36,002 nt of DNA from assembly GCF_002414845.1 (NCBI RefSeq), contig NZ_DIAX01000084.1, positions 1-36,002 on the forward strand. The letters run 5' to 3'. The translations under genes and the position numbers were made by a program. Position 1 is the stretch's first letter. Each line of letters begins with the position of its first letter. The DNA comes from Gordonia sp. UBA5067. GTDB taxonomy: Bacteria > Actinomycetota > Actinomycetes > Mycobacteriales > Mycobacteriaceae. The notes under the pieces were generated by a model. The model saw only the letters and a list, made by a program, of their open reading frames with translations, ran no database searches and was not told where the DNA came from. Below are positions 15,532-34,425 of this stretch, piece by piece.

Positions 15532-16289
15532 TGTCGTTTGCCAAGCTGCACCGCGGCGCCGCGCGGCGGGAACGGGGCGAGTTCCTCGTCGAGGGGGCCA
15601 ACGCTGTGGCGTCGGCGCTGGTCACCGGTCGTGCCCAGACCGTGCTGGTGGGCGAGGACTCCGCCGACCGCTATGCCGACCTGGTGGCGACGGCCGCCGG
15701 GCAGGGCGTCGCGGTACTGGTGCTGACCGCGCGGGCGGTGGGCAAGCTCGCCGACGCCACCACCCCGCCGGGGGTGTTCGCCGTGTGCGCGCTGCTCGAC
15801 GTTCAGCTCGCTGAGGTCCTTGACGCCGCGCCGCGGTTGCTGGCGGTCGCGGTCGAGCCGCGCGAGCCAGGCAATCTCGGCACCATCATCCGCACGGCCG
15901 ACGCGATGGGCGCGGACGCAGTGGTCATTCTCGGCGACGCGGTTGACCCGCACAATGGTAAGTGTGTCCGCGCCAGTGCCGGCAGTGTCTTCCACCTGCC
16001 GATCGCGCGCGAGCGCTCCGTCTCAGCCGGACTCGCCGCGTTGGGCGACGCGGGTCTGACATTGCTCGCCACGAGTGCCGACGGTGAGACGGTGCTGACC
16101 GACGCGGGCCGGCTGCTCGCCGGCCGCACCGCCTGGTTGTTTGGCAATGAGGCCCATGGTCTTCCCGAAGCCGTGGTGGCAGTCGCCGACCACCGCGTGT
16201 CCATCCCGATTCGGGGCCGCGCGGAGAGCCTCAACCTGGCGACCGCTGCGGCGATCTGCCTCTACGAGAGCGCCCGCGCTCAAGTCTGA
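15498..16289 (+). CDS. TrmH/SpoU-family RNA 2'-O-methyltransferase (TsnR-like)
   Basis: This SPOUT-class enzyme would transfer a methyl group from SAM to a ribose 2'-OH in rRNA or tRNA. The 263 residues comprise an N-terminal RNA-binding domain (LTERSSRVVSFAKLHRGAARR, EFLVEGANAV) and the knotted catalytic domain. All three SpoU motifs are present: EPREPGNLGTIIRTADAMG, LFGNEAHGL and IPIRGRAESLNLATAAAI. The mycobacterial gene at this position is called tsnR, but the target nucleotide here is unknown. The start at ATG 15498 keeps the conserved LTERS segment; no Shine-Dalgarno sequence is visible and the start lies in a hairpin. A later GTG at 15531 would cut into the conserved region. It probably shares the infC-rpmI-rplT transcript. 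Confidence 0.9.
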   Translation: MDVLTERSSRVVSFAKLHRGAARRERGEFLVEGANAVASALVTGRAQTVLVGEDSADRYADLVATAAGQGVAVLVLTARAVGKLADATTPPGVFAVCALLDVQLAEVLDAAPRLLAVAVEPREPGNLGTIIRTADAMGADAVVILGDAVDPHNGKCVRASAGSVFHLPIARERSVSAGLAALGDAGLTLLATSADGETVLTDAGRLLAGRTAWLFGNEAHGLPEAVVAVADHRVSIPIRGRAESLNLATAAAICLYESARAQV

Positions 16290-16381
16290 GCGGGGGCGAT
16301 GGCTATTTCGTTGGGTGCGAACCACGTCCGTGGATCCACCGGTTGAGTAGTTCACCCGACGCCGTGAGGCCGCGGGGACCC

Positions 16382-16387
16382 GACACT
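16382..16387 (+). promoter_or_regulatory. Possible weak -10 box (GACACT) before the acyltransferase gene
   Basis: GACACT lies 7 bases before the ATG at 16395. It has only the conserved A and final T of NANNNT. A short GGAG at 16388-16391 could alternatively act as a ribosome site. Confidence 0.3.
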
Positions 16388-16394
16388 GGAGCGT

Positions 16395-18838
<2,444 letters not shown>

Positions 18839-18852
18839 ACGCCGGCCCCGCC

Positions 18853-18876
18853 CAGACCCCGCGGAGCAGACCCCGC
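18853..18876 (+). repeat. Short direct repeat in the pheS-pheT gap
   Basis: CAGACCCCGC occurs at 18853-18862 and again at 18867-18876, a 14-bp period, within the 77-bp gap. It may be slippage in a GC-rich spacer; no function is evident. Confidence 0.5.
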
Positions 18877-18915
18877 AGACCACCCTCACCGACCAATCCG
18901 AAAGCAGCAGCCACC

Positions 18916-21399
18916 GTGCGTGTCCCACAGTCCTGGTTGACCGACGTACTCGACAGCGCCGTCCCGCGAACCGCTGATGACATCGATGCGGCCTTCGTCC
19001 GCGTCGGCTTCGAGATCGAGGATGTCGAGCCGTTCGGCGACATCGACGGGCCACTGGTCGTCGGCCGCGTCGAGGCGATCGAGGAACTCACCGATTTCAA
19101 GAAGCCAATCCGCTTCTGCCACGTTGCAGTCGGCGAGCCGCAGCCCCGCGACATCGTGTGTGGTGCGCGCAACTTCACCGAGGGCGACCTGGTCGTTGTC
19201 GCCCTGCCCGGCGTCACACTGCCCGGCGGCTTCGAAATCGCGACGCGGAAAACCTACGGCAAGACGTCGGACGGCATGATTTGCTCGGTGACCGAGCTCG
19301 GTGTGGGCAATGACCACTCCGGCATCCTCGTGCTGCCCGCCGGGTCGGCCGAGCCGGGCGACGACGCACGAGTCGTGCTGGGACTGCCGGACACGGCCAT
19401 CGACATCAACGTGACACCGGACCGTGGTTATGCATTCTCGGTGCGCGGCCTCGGCCGGGAACTGGCCGGGAGCCTCGGCGTCGGATTCCGGGAGCCGGGC
19501 GCCGATGTCGACCCGGGTGCCGCCGGGGACGGATGGGCGGTGACGATTGATCCGGCCACCGGTGCGACTCGGTACACGGCACAGGTGATCGAGGGTGTCG
19601 ACCCGGCCGCGGCGTCACCGTGGTGGCTGCGCAAGCGCCTGCTGGTCGCGGGCATCCGGCCGATCTCGGCCGTGGTGGACGTGACCAACTACGTGATGAT
19701 CGAGCTCGGTCAGCCGTTGCACGCTTTCGACGCCGACCGGTTGCGCGGCGACATTGCGGTGCGCAACGCGGCCGCGGGGGAGAAGCTGGTGACCCTCGAC
19801 GGGGTCGAGCGCTGCCTGGACACCGAGGATGTCGTCATCGCTGACGAATCCGGTGCCGTCGCCCTGGCGGGGGTGATGGGCGGCGCCGCCACCGAGGTCG
19901 GCGATGAGACGGTGCGAGTTCTGCTGGAGGCGGCCACCTTTGACCCGGTGCGCGTCTTCCGGTCCGGCAAGCGCCACAAGCTCACTTCGGAGGCGGCCAA
20001 GCGGTTCGAGCGGACTGTTGATCCGGAGATCACCGCGGTGGCCTCGGCGCGGGCGGCGCAGCTCATCGTCGAGATCGCCGGCGGCGCCCTGCAAGGTGTG
20101 CGGACCGACGTTCGGTTGCCCGTTCCGCCGGCACCGACCATCGACTTCGCCGCCGATGCGCCCGATCGTACGGCCGGCATCGACTACCCGGCGGGTACGT
20201 CGGGCAATCGCCTGCGTGAGGTGGGCTGCGAGGTCGTGGCGGAGGGCGATCGGCTGCGGGTGACTCCGCCGCCGTGGCGGCCCGACCTGCGACAGTCGGC
20301 TGATCTCGTCGAGGAGGTGCTGCGCCTCGAAGGCCTGGAGGACATTCCCGCGGTCGTGCCGCGCGCGCCCGGCGGGCACGGTCTCACCGCCGCTCAGCGA
20401 CGGCGGCGCAGCATCGGGCGCACGCTCGCCCTCGACGGATTCATCGAGGTGCTGCCGTATCCGTTTATGCCCGCCGGCGTCTTCGACACGTGGGGCCTGT
20501 CCGGCGACGATCCGCGGCGGGCGACCGTCCGGGTGCTCAACCCGCTGGAATCCGACCGCCCGGAGCTCAACACGACGCTGCTGCCCGGCCTGCTGGAGAT
20601 GGTGGGGCGCAACCTGGCGCGCGGGCAGCGCGAGGTGGCGCTGTTCACCATCGGTCAGGTGGTACTCGGCGGCGGCGGCGGCGGCGACGCGGTGGTGGGG
20701 GCCCTTGATGTGACCGCGCGCCCCAGCGAGGCCGACCTGGACCGGCTCGACGCCAGTCTGCCCGCCCAGCCCGTCCATGTCGCGGCGGTACTGACCGGTG
20801 CGGCCGAGCCGGCCGGTCCGTGGGGCCCGGGTCGGCCGGCGGATGCCGGTGACGCCTTTGCGGCGGCACGGTCGATCGCCCGCGCCGCCGGCGTCGACGT
20901 CGCACTTCTCGCCGACGAACACCTGCCGTGGCATCCGGGCCGCTGCGCCCGGATCGTCGTCGACGGCGCAGCCGGTGAGCAGGTCACCGTCGGCTGGGCC
21001 GGCGAGCTGCACCCGGCGGTCTGCGACCGGGCGAACCTGCCCATGCGGACCTGTGCGCTCGAGTTGTCCATCGACGCGCTTCCGCTGTCGGTGAAGCTGC
21101 CGGCGCCGAGCCTGTCGGTCTTCCCAGCGGTACTACAGGATCTGGCCGTCGTCGTCGACGACGCGGTGCCCGCGGCCGAGGTTGCCGCGGCCCTGCGCGA
21201 AGGTGCCGGTGAACTGCTGGAATCGCTGGACCTGTTCGATGTCTACGTCGGTGACCAGGTCGGGGCCGGGAGCAAGTCGCTGGCGTTCGCGCTGCGGTTC
21301 CGCGCCGCCGATCGCACCCTCACCGAGGATGAGGCCAACGCCGCGAAGCTGGCCGCCGTCGAGTATGCGGGAAGCGCTGTCGGCGCGCGCCTGCGCTAG
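18916..21399 (+). CDS. pheT: Phenylalanyl-tRNA synthetase beta subunit
   Basis: PheT forms the tRNA-binding and editing half of phenylalanyl-tRNA synthetase. The 827 residues start RVPQSWLTDVL. An OB-fold tRNA-binding domain lies at about 38-150 (LVVGRVEAIEE, CGARNFTEGD, VALPGV). The B3/B4 editing domain is at about 215-380 (VVDVTNYVMIELGQPLHAFD, LAGVMGG). Next come a B5 domain, the core with EEVLRLEGLEDIP, and a C-terminal ferredoxin-like anticodon-binding domain over the last 95 residues (SVFPAVLQDLAVVVDD, SLAFALRFRAADRTLTEDE). The GTG at 18916 is set by the conserved VPQSWL; no good Shine-Dalgarno sequence precedes it. A Gly-rich insertion (VVLGGGGGGD) near residue 583 is a simple repeat that may vary between strains. 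Confidence 0.96.
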   Translation: MRVPQSWLTDVLDSAVPRTADDIDAAFVRVGFEIEDVEPFGDIDGPLVVGRVEAIEELTDFKKPIRFCHVAVGEPQPRDIVCGARNFTEGDLVVVALPGVTLPGGFEIATRKTYGKTSDGMICSVTELGVGNDHSGILVLPAGSAEPGDDARVVLGLPDTAIDINVTPDRGYAFSVRGLGRELAGSLGVGFREPGADVDPGAAGDGWAVTIDPATGATRYTAQVIEGVDPAAASPWWLRKRLLVAGIRPISAVVDVTNYVMIELGQPLHAFDADRLRGDIAVRNAAAGEKLVTLDGVERCLDTEDVVIADESGAVALAGVMGGAATEVGDETVRVLLEAATFDPVRVFRSGKRHKLTSEAAKRFERTVDPEITAVASARAAQLIVEIAGGALQGVRTDVRLPVPPAPTIDFAADAPDRTAGIDYPAGTSGNRLREVGCEVVAEGDRLRVTPPPWRPDLRQSADLVEEVLRLEGLEDIPAVVPRAPGGHGLTAAQRRRRSIGRTLALDGFIEVLPYPFMPAGVFDTWGLSGDDPRRATVRVLNPLESDRPELNTTLLPGLLEMVGRNLARGQREVALFTIGQVVLGGGGGGDAVVGALDVTARPSEADLDRLDASLPAQPVHVAAVLTGAAEPAGPWGPGRPADAGDAFAAARSIARAAGVDVALLADEHLPWHPGRCARIVVDGAAGEQVTVGWAGELHPAVCDRANLPMRTCALELSIDALPLSVKLPAPSLSVFPAVLQDLAVVVDDAVPAAEVAAALREGAGELLESLDLFDVYVGDQVGAGSKSLAFALRFRAADRTLTEDEANAAKLAAVEYAGSAVGARLR

Positions 21400-21413
21400 G
21401 GCGGATACCCCGG

Positions 21414-22544
21414 ATGGTGGTCGTTCTCGCCGGAGTCATCGGCATCGCCTTTGTTGCCCTGTCGGCCTATTGGCTGCACCGCCGACTGGTTGTCGCGACC
21501 GGTCTCAGCGGCCGGTGGGCCCTCGCCGCCGACCTGGTCCTCGGCGCGGGGTCGATCGCCGGGGTGGCCGCCCTGCTCGTGGGCCGCACCCTTGATCCGG
21601 CGTGGGCCCGGCCCATCGGCCTGGTCGGATTCACCTGGTGGGCGCTGGTGTTCTACGTGTCGCTCGGCGCAGCGGTCATCGGCCTGCTGGCGCTGGGGGT
21701 TGGGCTGGTCCGCGGCCGTTCCGAAGGCCCGCGCACCTGGGTGTCGGTGCTGACCGGACTCATGGTTCTCGCGGCTATGGCGGCGGTGGGGTTCGGGCTC
21801 GTGGAGGCGTCCCGGCCGGCCGTCACGGAGGACTCCGCGGTGGTCGATCGACTACCTGTTGAGTTTGACGGTGTGCGCGTCGCATTCATCACCGACCTCC
21901 ATGTGGGGCCGGTGCGCGGGCCTGGCTTCACCCGGCGGGTGGTCGATCAGGTCAACGCCGCAAAGCCTGACGTCGTTATTCTTGGCGGCGACCTGGCCGA
22001 CGGCACCATCGTCAACGTTGGTTCCGACCTCGAGCCGTTGCGCGATCTGCGCGCCCCGCTCGGGGTCTTCGGGGTCAGTGGAAACCATGAGTACTACTCC
22101 GACGACGGTGGGTCGTGGCTGCGGTTCTGGGAGACGCTGGGCATTCGCCCGCTGCGTAACGAGCGCGTTGAACTGCGTCGCGGCGCCGCGGTGATCGACC
22201 TGGCCGGCGTCTACGACGCGACGGCCCCGGCGCCCTACCGGCCCGATCTCGCGGCGGCGTTGGGCGGCCGCGATCTCCGCCGGGCGCTGATCCTGGCGGC
22301 GCACGAGCCCCGGCAGGCGAAGGAGGCGCAGCGGCGCGGTGTCGGCCTGCAGTTTTCCGGGCACACTCACGGAGGCCAGATCTGGCCGTTTGGATATGCC
22401 GTCCGTCTGCAGCAGCCGATCGTGGCCGGTTTCGGCACTGTCGGCGACGTGCCAGTCTTCGTCTCACGCGGCACCGGGGCATGGGGCCCGCCGGTGCGGG
22501 TCGGCGCACCACCGCAGATCGCCATGGTCACGCTGCGGCGGTGA
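21414..22544 (+). CDS. Membrane-anchored metallophosphoesterase, YaeI-like
   Basis: The 376-residue protein has four predicted membrane helices in residues 1-130 (MVVVLAGVIGIAFVALSAYW, WALAADLVLGAGSIAG, GFTWWALVFYVSLGAAVIG, SVLTGLMVLAAMAAVGFG). A calcineurin-like phosphoesterase domain follows. All metal-binding motifs are present: DLHVG (161-165), GGDLAD (191-196), GNHEYY (223-228), AHEP and GHTHGG (about 318-323). Related YaeI/YkuE-type proteins act on lipid-linked phosphates at the membrane, but the substrate here is not known. It starts 14 bp after pheT with only a weak GGGCGGA ribosome site, so co-transcription with pheST is likely although there is no functional link. It ends 77 bp before argC. 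Confidence 0.88.
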   Translation: MVVVLAGVIGIAFVALSAYWLHRRLVVATGLSGRWALAADLVLGAGSIAGVAALLVGRTLDPAWARPIGLVGFTWWALVFYVSLGAAVIGLLALGVGLVRGRSEGPRTWVSVLTGLMVLAAMAAVGFGLVEASRPAVTEDSAVVDRLPVEFDGVRVAFITDLHVGPVRGPGFTRRVVDQVNAAKPDVVILGGDLADGTIVNVGSDLEPLRDLRAPLGVFGVSGNHEYYSDDGGSWLRFWETLGIRPLRNERVELRRGAAVIDLAGVYDATAPAPYRPDLAAALGGRDLRRALILAAHEPRQAKEAQRRGVGLQFSGHTHGGQIWPFGYAVRLQQPIVAGFGTVGDVPVFVSRGTGAWGPPVRVGAPPQIAMVTLRR

Positions 22545-22587
22545 CCTGCGCCGGCCGGCCCATTCGGGGTACGTCCCGGGCCGGAAA

Positions 22588-24869
<2,282 letters not shown>

Positions 24870-24873
<4 letters not shown>

Positions 24874-25756
24874 GTGCGGCGTTTGAGCGGGCCCAGCTAC
24901 TGGCCGATGCCCTGCCCGCGCTCCAGGAACTGCACGGCGCGACCGTCGTCGTGAAGTATGGCGGCAACGCGATGGTCGACGATGAGCTCAAGCGGGCCTT
25001 TGCCGACGACATGGTGTTGCTGCGCGCCTGTGGCATCCATCCGGTCGTCGTGCACGGCGGCGGCCCGCAGATTTCGGCAATGCTCGCCCGCGTCGGCCTC
25101 GAGGGGGAGTTCCGGGGCGGGTTCCGCGTTACCACCCCCGAGGTGATGGACATCGTCCGGATGGTGCTGTTCGGGCAGGTCGGACGCGAGCTAGTCGGCC
25201 TCATCAACACTCATGGCCCCTACGCGGTGGGCATCACCGGTGAGGACGCGCACCTGTTCACCGCCACCCGCCGGACGGTGCTGGTCGACGGCGAGCAGAC
25301 CGACATCGGGCTGGTCGGCGACATTGCGGCGGTGAACACCTCGGCCATCGACGACCTGATTGCGGCCGGCCGGATCCCGGTGGTCTCGACCATCGCCCCC
25401 GACCGGGACGGGGTGGCGCACAATATCAACGCCGATACCGCGGCCGGCGCACTGGCCGAGGCGTTGGGCGCCGCGCGCCTGGTAATGCTGACCGACGTTC
25501 CCGGGCTGTACACGAACTGGCCGGATCGCTCGTCGCTGACGAGCCATCTCGGTGCTGACGCCCTGGCCGAACTGCTGGGATCGCTGGACGCGGGGATGAT
25601 CCCCAAGATGGAGGCCTGCCTGCGCGCCGTGCGGGGCGGGGTTTTCGCGGCGCAGGTGATCGATGGGCGGGAACCGCACGCGGTGCTGGCCCGACTGCTG
25701 GCCGCACCGGATGACGAGTCGGTCGGCACCACGGTGACCGTCAACGAGGAGGACAG

Positions 25757-25760
<4 letters not shown>
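24870..25760 (+). CDS. argB: Acetylglutamate kinase
   Basis: ArgB phosphorylates N-acetylglutamate with ATP, usually the arginine-inhibited control step. The 296-residue protein shows the phosphate-binding VVKYGGNAM (Lys29, Gly31, Gly32, Asn33), the second glycine loop [10 protein letters not shown] and the substrate region GGFRVTT. It also has [17 protein letters not shown] and the late motif [13 protein letters not shown]. The N-terminal helix ([19 protein letters not shown]) before the kinase fold is the element that forms the arginine-sensitive hexamer in related enzymes, so feedback inhibition is likely. It is coupled to argJ and argD by ATGA overlaps on both sides. Confidence 0.97.
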
Positions 25761-28385
<2,625 letters not shown>

Positions 28386-28418
28386 CGACCCGGCGTGCCG
28401 ATCCGCTGGGCCGGCCCG

Positions 28419-28424
28419 CACAAT
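28419..28424 (+). promoter_or_regulatory. Possible -10 box (CACAAT) of argGH
   Basis: CACAAT lies in the 77-bp argR-argG gap, with a possible transcription start near 28431. The Shine-Dalgarno sequence GTAGGAG at 28446-28452 is 10 bases before the argG ATG. No ARG box of the argC type is visible in this gap. Confidence 0.4.
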
Positions 28425-28462
28425 AGAACCGACAAATCACAACCCGTAGGAGCACACACCCC

Positions 28463-31086
<2,624 letters not shown>

Positions 31087-31147
31087 AGTGAACGGGCACG
31101 TCTCGGCTGGGGGTCAGTCGGGCGCAGAGCAGAGGTGGAGTTTGCCA

Positions 31148-34111
31148 ATGGGAATCGGCGGAGCGGTCAATCGGGTGTTGGCGACGGCGCAGAACGGGTT
31201 GGAGGTCCTCCGTTTCGGCGGACTCGAGACCGGCACCGAGCCGGCACCGTTCCAGGTGGTCGAAACCGAGAAGATGTTTCGGTTGCGGCGCTACTTCCCC
31301 GACGACGAGGACTCGGTCGCCGACGTCATCCTGGTGCACCCGATGATGGTCTCGGCCAACATCTACGACGTCACCGAGGACAAGGGCGCGGTGTCGGTGC
31401 TACATCGGTACGGCATTACCCCGTGGGTCGTCGATTTCGGGTCGCCGGACCGGGAGGAGGGCGGACGGGAGCGAACCCTGGCCGACCACATCGTGGCGCT
31501 TTCCCGGATCGTGGACATCGTGCGTGAAATCACCGGCCGTGACGTCCACCTGGCCGGCTACTCCCAAGGCGGCATGTTCGTCTACCAGTGCGCGGCGCTG
31601 CGCCGATCCGAGGGCATCGCCAGCGTCATCACGTATGGCTCGCCGGTCGACGTGCTCGCGGCCCTACCCCTCGGACTGCCCGCGGGCATCGCCGCGCCGG
31701 GCGCGGAATTCCTCGCCGACAAGATCTTCCCGCATATCTCCATTCCCGGCTGGCTGGCCCGTACCGGCTTCCAGTTGCTCGACCCGGTCAAGACGGCCCG
31801 CAGCCGCCTGGACTTCTTGCTGCAACTCCACGACCGTGACGCGCTGCTGCCGCGCGAGGATCAGCGTCGGTTCCTGGAGGACGATGGCTGGGTGGCGTGG
31901 TCGGGCCCGGCGATTGCCGAACTGCTCCGCCAATTCGTGTCGCACAACCGCATGATGTCGGGCGGGTTCGTCATCAACGGCGACCTGGTGACACTGGCGG
32001 AGGTCACCTGCCCGGTGCTGGCTTTCGTCGGTACCGCCGACGACATCGGCCAGCCGGCGGCCGTTCGGGGGATCTTGCGCGCTGCACCGAAGGCGCAGGT
32101 ATACGAATCGCGGCTGCCGGTGGGACATTTCGGTCTCGTCGTCGGATCGGTGGCCGGCGGGCAGACGTGGCCGACGACGGCCGAATGGATCCGGTGGCGC
32201 GACGACCTCGGTCCCGAGCCCGAGGACGTCGAGGCGATGGCGGACCATGCCGACGAGTCGGGCACCGGCGTCACGATGTCCTCGCGGGTTCAGCACGGCC
32301 TGAACGCGGTGGCTGATGCCGGGGTGGCCGCCGGCCGTGACCTCGTCGACACCGCGGTGGCGGTGCAGCGCACGTCGCGCGCGATTGCCGCCGAGTCGGT
32401 CCGCACCGTTCCGCGACTGTTCCGCCTCGGTCAGATTCAGCCGAGCACCCGCATCTCGCTGGGCAAGCTCATGTCGGAGAACAATCGTCGTGCGCGGAAC
32501 AAGGAACTTTTCCTGTTCGAGAACCGCGTGCTCACCCACGAGCAGGTCAACACCCGCATCGACAATGTTGTCGCCGGTCTGATCTCGTGCGGTGTCCGTC
32601 CCGGGCAACGCGTCGGCGTGCTGATGGATACCCGGCCGAGTGCACTGGTCGTCGTCGCGGCGCTGTCGCGGCTGGGCGCGGTCGGGGTGTTGTTGACCAC
32701 CGACCTGGACATTTCCGTCGGTATCAAGATCGCCGAGGCGCGGGTCGTCATCGCCGATCCGAACCACCTCGAGGTCGCACGCGAGCACTCGAACCGGGTG
32801 CTCGTGTTGGGTGGTGGTAGCGGCGACGCACGGGTGATCGAGGCCGCCGACGGGGAGTCGGTGGTCGATATGGAGCAGATCGACCCGGCGGCGGTGCGGT
32901 TGCCGAGCTGGTACCGGCCGGACCCGGGGTTGGCCGGCGACCTCGCCTTCATCCTTTTCACGCGAGGTGCGACGTTCGATCTGACGCCCTGGCCGGTGAC
33001 CAATCACAGGTTCGCGATCTCTGCATTCGGCGCTGCGTCGGCGGCTGGCCTGACCAGTACCGATACGGTCTACTGCTTGCCGCCGCTGAGTCATCCGTCG
33101 GGCCTGTTGACCACGCTGGGCGCCACTCTCGTCGGCCGCTCCCGTATCGCGCTGTCCAATGGGGTGGACGCTAAAACCTTCAGCACCGAAGTGATGCGCT
33201 ACGGCGTCACCGTCGTCTCCTACACCTGGACGATGATGCGCGACGTGGTGCGGTCACCCGACTTCGAGATCGATCAGCACAATCCGATCCGGCTGTTCAT
33301 GGGCTCGGGTATGCCGCCCGGGCTGTGGGCCGAAGTGCTGGAATCCTTTCCGCGGGCCCACGTGCTCGAGTTTTTTGCGACTGCGGACGGGTCGGCCATT
33401 CTGTCCAACCTGTCCGGGGTCAAGCTCGGCGCCATGGGACGGCCGCTGCCAGAGACGTCCGACGTCGAGATCGCGGCGATCGACGCCGAGAACGAGACAC
33501 TGCGAGTCGGGGCGGACGGGTTCATCGAGAAAGCCGCCGTCGGCGAGGTCGGCCTGCTCCTGTCGGCTGCGCGGCACCGATTCGCCACGAACGGACCGGT
33601 GCTGTCGGATGTGTTCGCCCCACACGACCGGTGGGAACTGTCCAACCACCTGTTCCGGACGGACTCGGCCGCCGACCTCTGGTACATGGGAGCCACCGCC
33701 TCGGTGATCGTGTCGCGCGACGGATCGGTGTATCGCCCGCCAATCGAGCAGGCGCTGTCGTTTGCCCGCGGTGTGGACCAGGTCACCGCGTACCGGGTTC
33801 AGGTGGGCGGAGGCCTGGCGGCCGGCGGCGACGATCTGGCCGTCGCGGCCATTACCGCCCGGGCAGGATCGGCCAGCGCCGTCACGGTATCCACGTTGCG
33901 GGCGGCCCTCGGCAGGTTGCCGGCACAGGAGCGCCCGCATCTGATCACGATGGTGGATTCGATCGAACTCAGCGAATCCTATCGACCGCTGAGCAGTTCG
34001 TTGGCCGCGCAGGGCGTGCCGAAGCCGGGTGCCCGGGTCTGGTACCGCGACGACGAGGGGCGCTATCGGCGGTTCACCAAGGCGGTCGCCACCGAACGCG
34101 GGTGGGAGTAG
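31148..34111 (+). CDS. Fusion of alpha/beta hydrolase and AMP-ligase-like domain (Rv1683-like)
   Basis: The 987-residue protein joins two domains. Residues 1 to about 370 are an alpha/beta hydrolase resembling PHA synthase/lipase proteins, with VILVHPMMVSANIYD, the nucleophile elbow GYSQGG (Ser139), an Asp in FVGTADDI and a His in PVGHFG. After a linker, residues from about 440 onward resemble acyl-CoA synthetases (ENRVLTHEQVNTRIDNVVAGL, VGVLMDTRPSALVVVAALSRLGAVGVLL). The ATP loop is degenerate: FILFTRGATFDLTPWPVTN instead of the Ser/Thr/Gly-rich signature. FFATADGSAIL stands where Y-G-x-T-E is expected. M. tuberculosis Rv1683 has the same layout and size and is described as a bifunctional acyl-CoA synthase and lipase. 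The ATG at 31148 follows GGAG at 31137-31140. Confidence 0.88.
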   Translation: MGIGGAVNRVLATAQNGLEVLRFGGLETGTEPAPFQVVETEKMFRLRRYFPDDEDSVADVILVHPMMVSANIYDVTEDKGAVSVLHRYGITPWVVDFGSPDREEGGRERTLADHIVALSRIVDIVREITGRDVHLAGYSQGGMFVYQCAALRRSEGIASVITYGSPVDVLAALPLGLPAGIAAPGAEFLADKIFPHISIPGWLARTGFQLLDPVKTARSRLDFLLQLHDRDALLPREDQRRFLEDDGWVAWSGPAIAELLRQFVSHNRMMSGGFVINGDLVTLAEVTCPVLAFVGTADDIGQPAAVRGILRAAPKAQVYESRLPVGHFGLVVGSVAGGQTWPTTAEWIRWRDDLGPEPEDVEAMADHADESGTGVTMSSRVQHGLNAVADAGVAAGRDLVDTAVAVQRTSRAIAAESVRTVPRLFRLGQIQPSTRISLGKLMSENNRRARNKELFLFENRVLTHEQVNTRIDNVVAGLISCGVRPGQRVGVLMDTRPSALVVVAALSRLGAVGVLLTTDLDISVGIKIAEARVVIADPNHLEVAREHSNRVLVLGGGSGDARVIEAADGESVVDMEQIDPAAVRLPSWYRPDPGLAGDLAFILFTRGATFDLTPWPVTNHRFAISAFGAASAAGLTSTDTVYCLPPLSHPSGLLTTLGATLVGRSRIALSNGVDAKTFSTEVMRYGVTVVSYTWTMMRDVVRSPDFEIDQHNPIRLFMGSGMPPGLWAEVLESFPRAHVLEFFATADGSAILSNLSGVKLGAMGRPLPETSDVEIAAIDAENETLRVGADGFIEKAAVGEVGLLLSAARHRFATNGPVLSDVFAPHDRWELSNHLFRTDSAADLWYMGATASVIVSRDGSVYRPPIEQALSFARGVDQVTAYRVQVGGGLAAGGDDLAVAAITARAGSASAVTVSTLRAALGRLPAQERPHLITMVDSIELSESYRPLSSSLAAQGVPKPGARVWYRDDEGRYRRFTKAVATERGWE

Positions 34112-34206
34112 GCGGCCGACCTGCTGGGGCGCGCGGGTGCTGACTGACTAGAATTGCTGAGGTCGGCGGGTCCGTCGTCGGCACAAAATCTTGGAGGAGT
34201 CCACCG

Positions 34207-34425
34207 ATGTCTCGCGCAGCTGAAATCGATCCGATTGTCCGGGAGCGGCTTGTCTGCCCGACCGATCACGGGCCGCTGCTCGATGCCGGCGACGAGTTGT
34301 ACAACCCGCGCCTGAGGGTCGCCTACCGGATCGATTCCGACGGGATCCCGGTCATGCTGGCCGGTGAGGCCCGCGCGGTCGGCGACGCCGAGCACGCGAC
34401 GATCACCGGCGGTGCCGACCGGTGA
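34207..34425 (+). CDS. UPF0434/Trm112-like small protein
   Basis: The 72-residue protein has the layout of the Trm112/YcaR family: [14 protein letters not shown], then [15 protein letters not shown]. Family members usually carry a zinc site of Cys-Pro-x-Cys and later Cys. Here only one Cys (Cys17 in VCPTDHG) remains, so zinc binding is probably lost or altered. Trm112 proteins activate methyltransferases in eukaryotes and archaea; the bacterial role is poorly known. A clear Shine-Dalgarno sequence, GGAGGA (34193-34198), precedes the ATG. Its TGA overlaps the GTG of tyrS, so it is translationally coupled to tyrosyl-tRNA synthetase. A similar small gene follows Rv1683 in M. tuberculosis. Confidence 0.85.
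   Translation: MSRAAEIDPIVRERLVCPTDHGPLLDAGDELYNPRLRVAYRIDSDGIPVMLAGEARAVGDAEHATITGGADR

Noticed and set aside
20668..20689. GGC-rich simple repeat in pheT as a frameshift site
   Set aside because: The reading frame continues intact through it; it encodes a Gly run and needs no special explanation.
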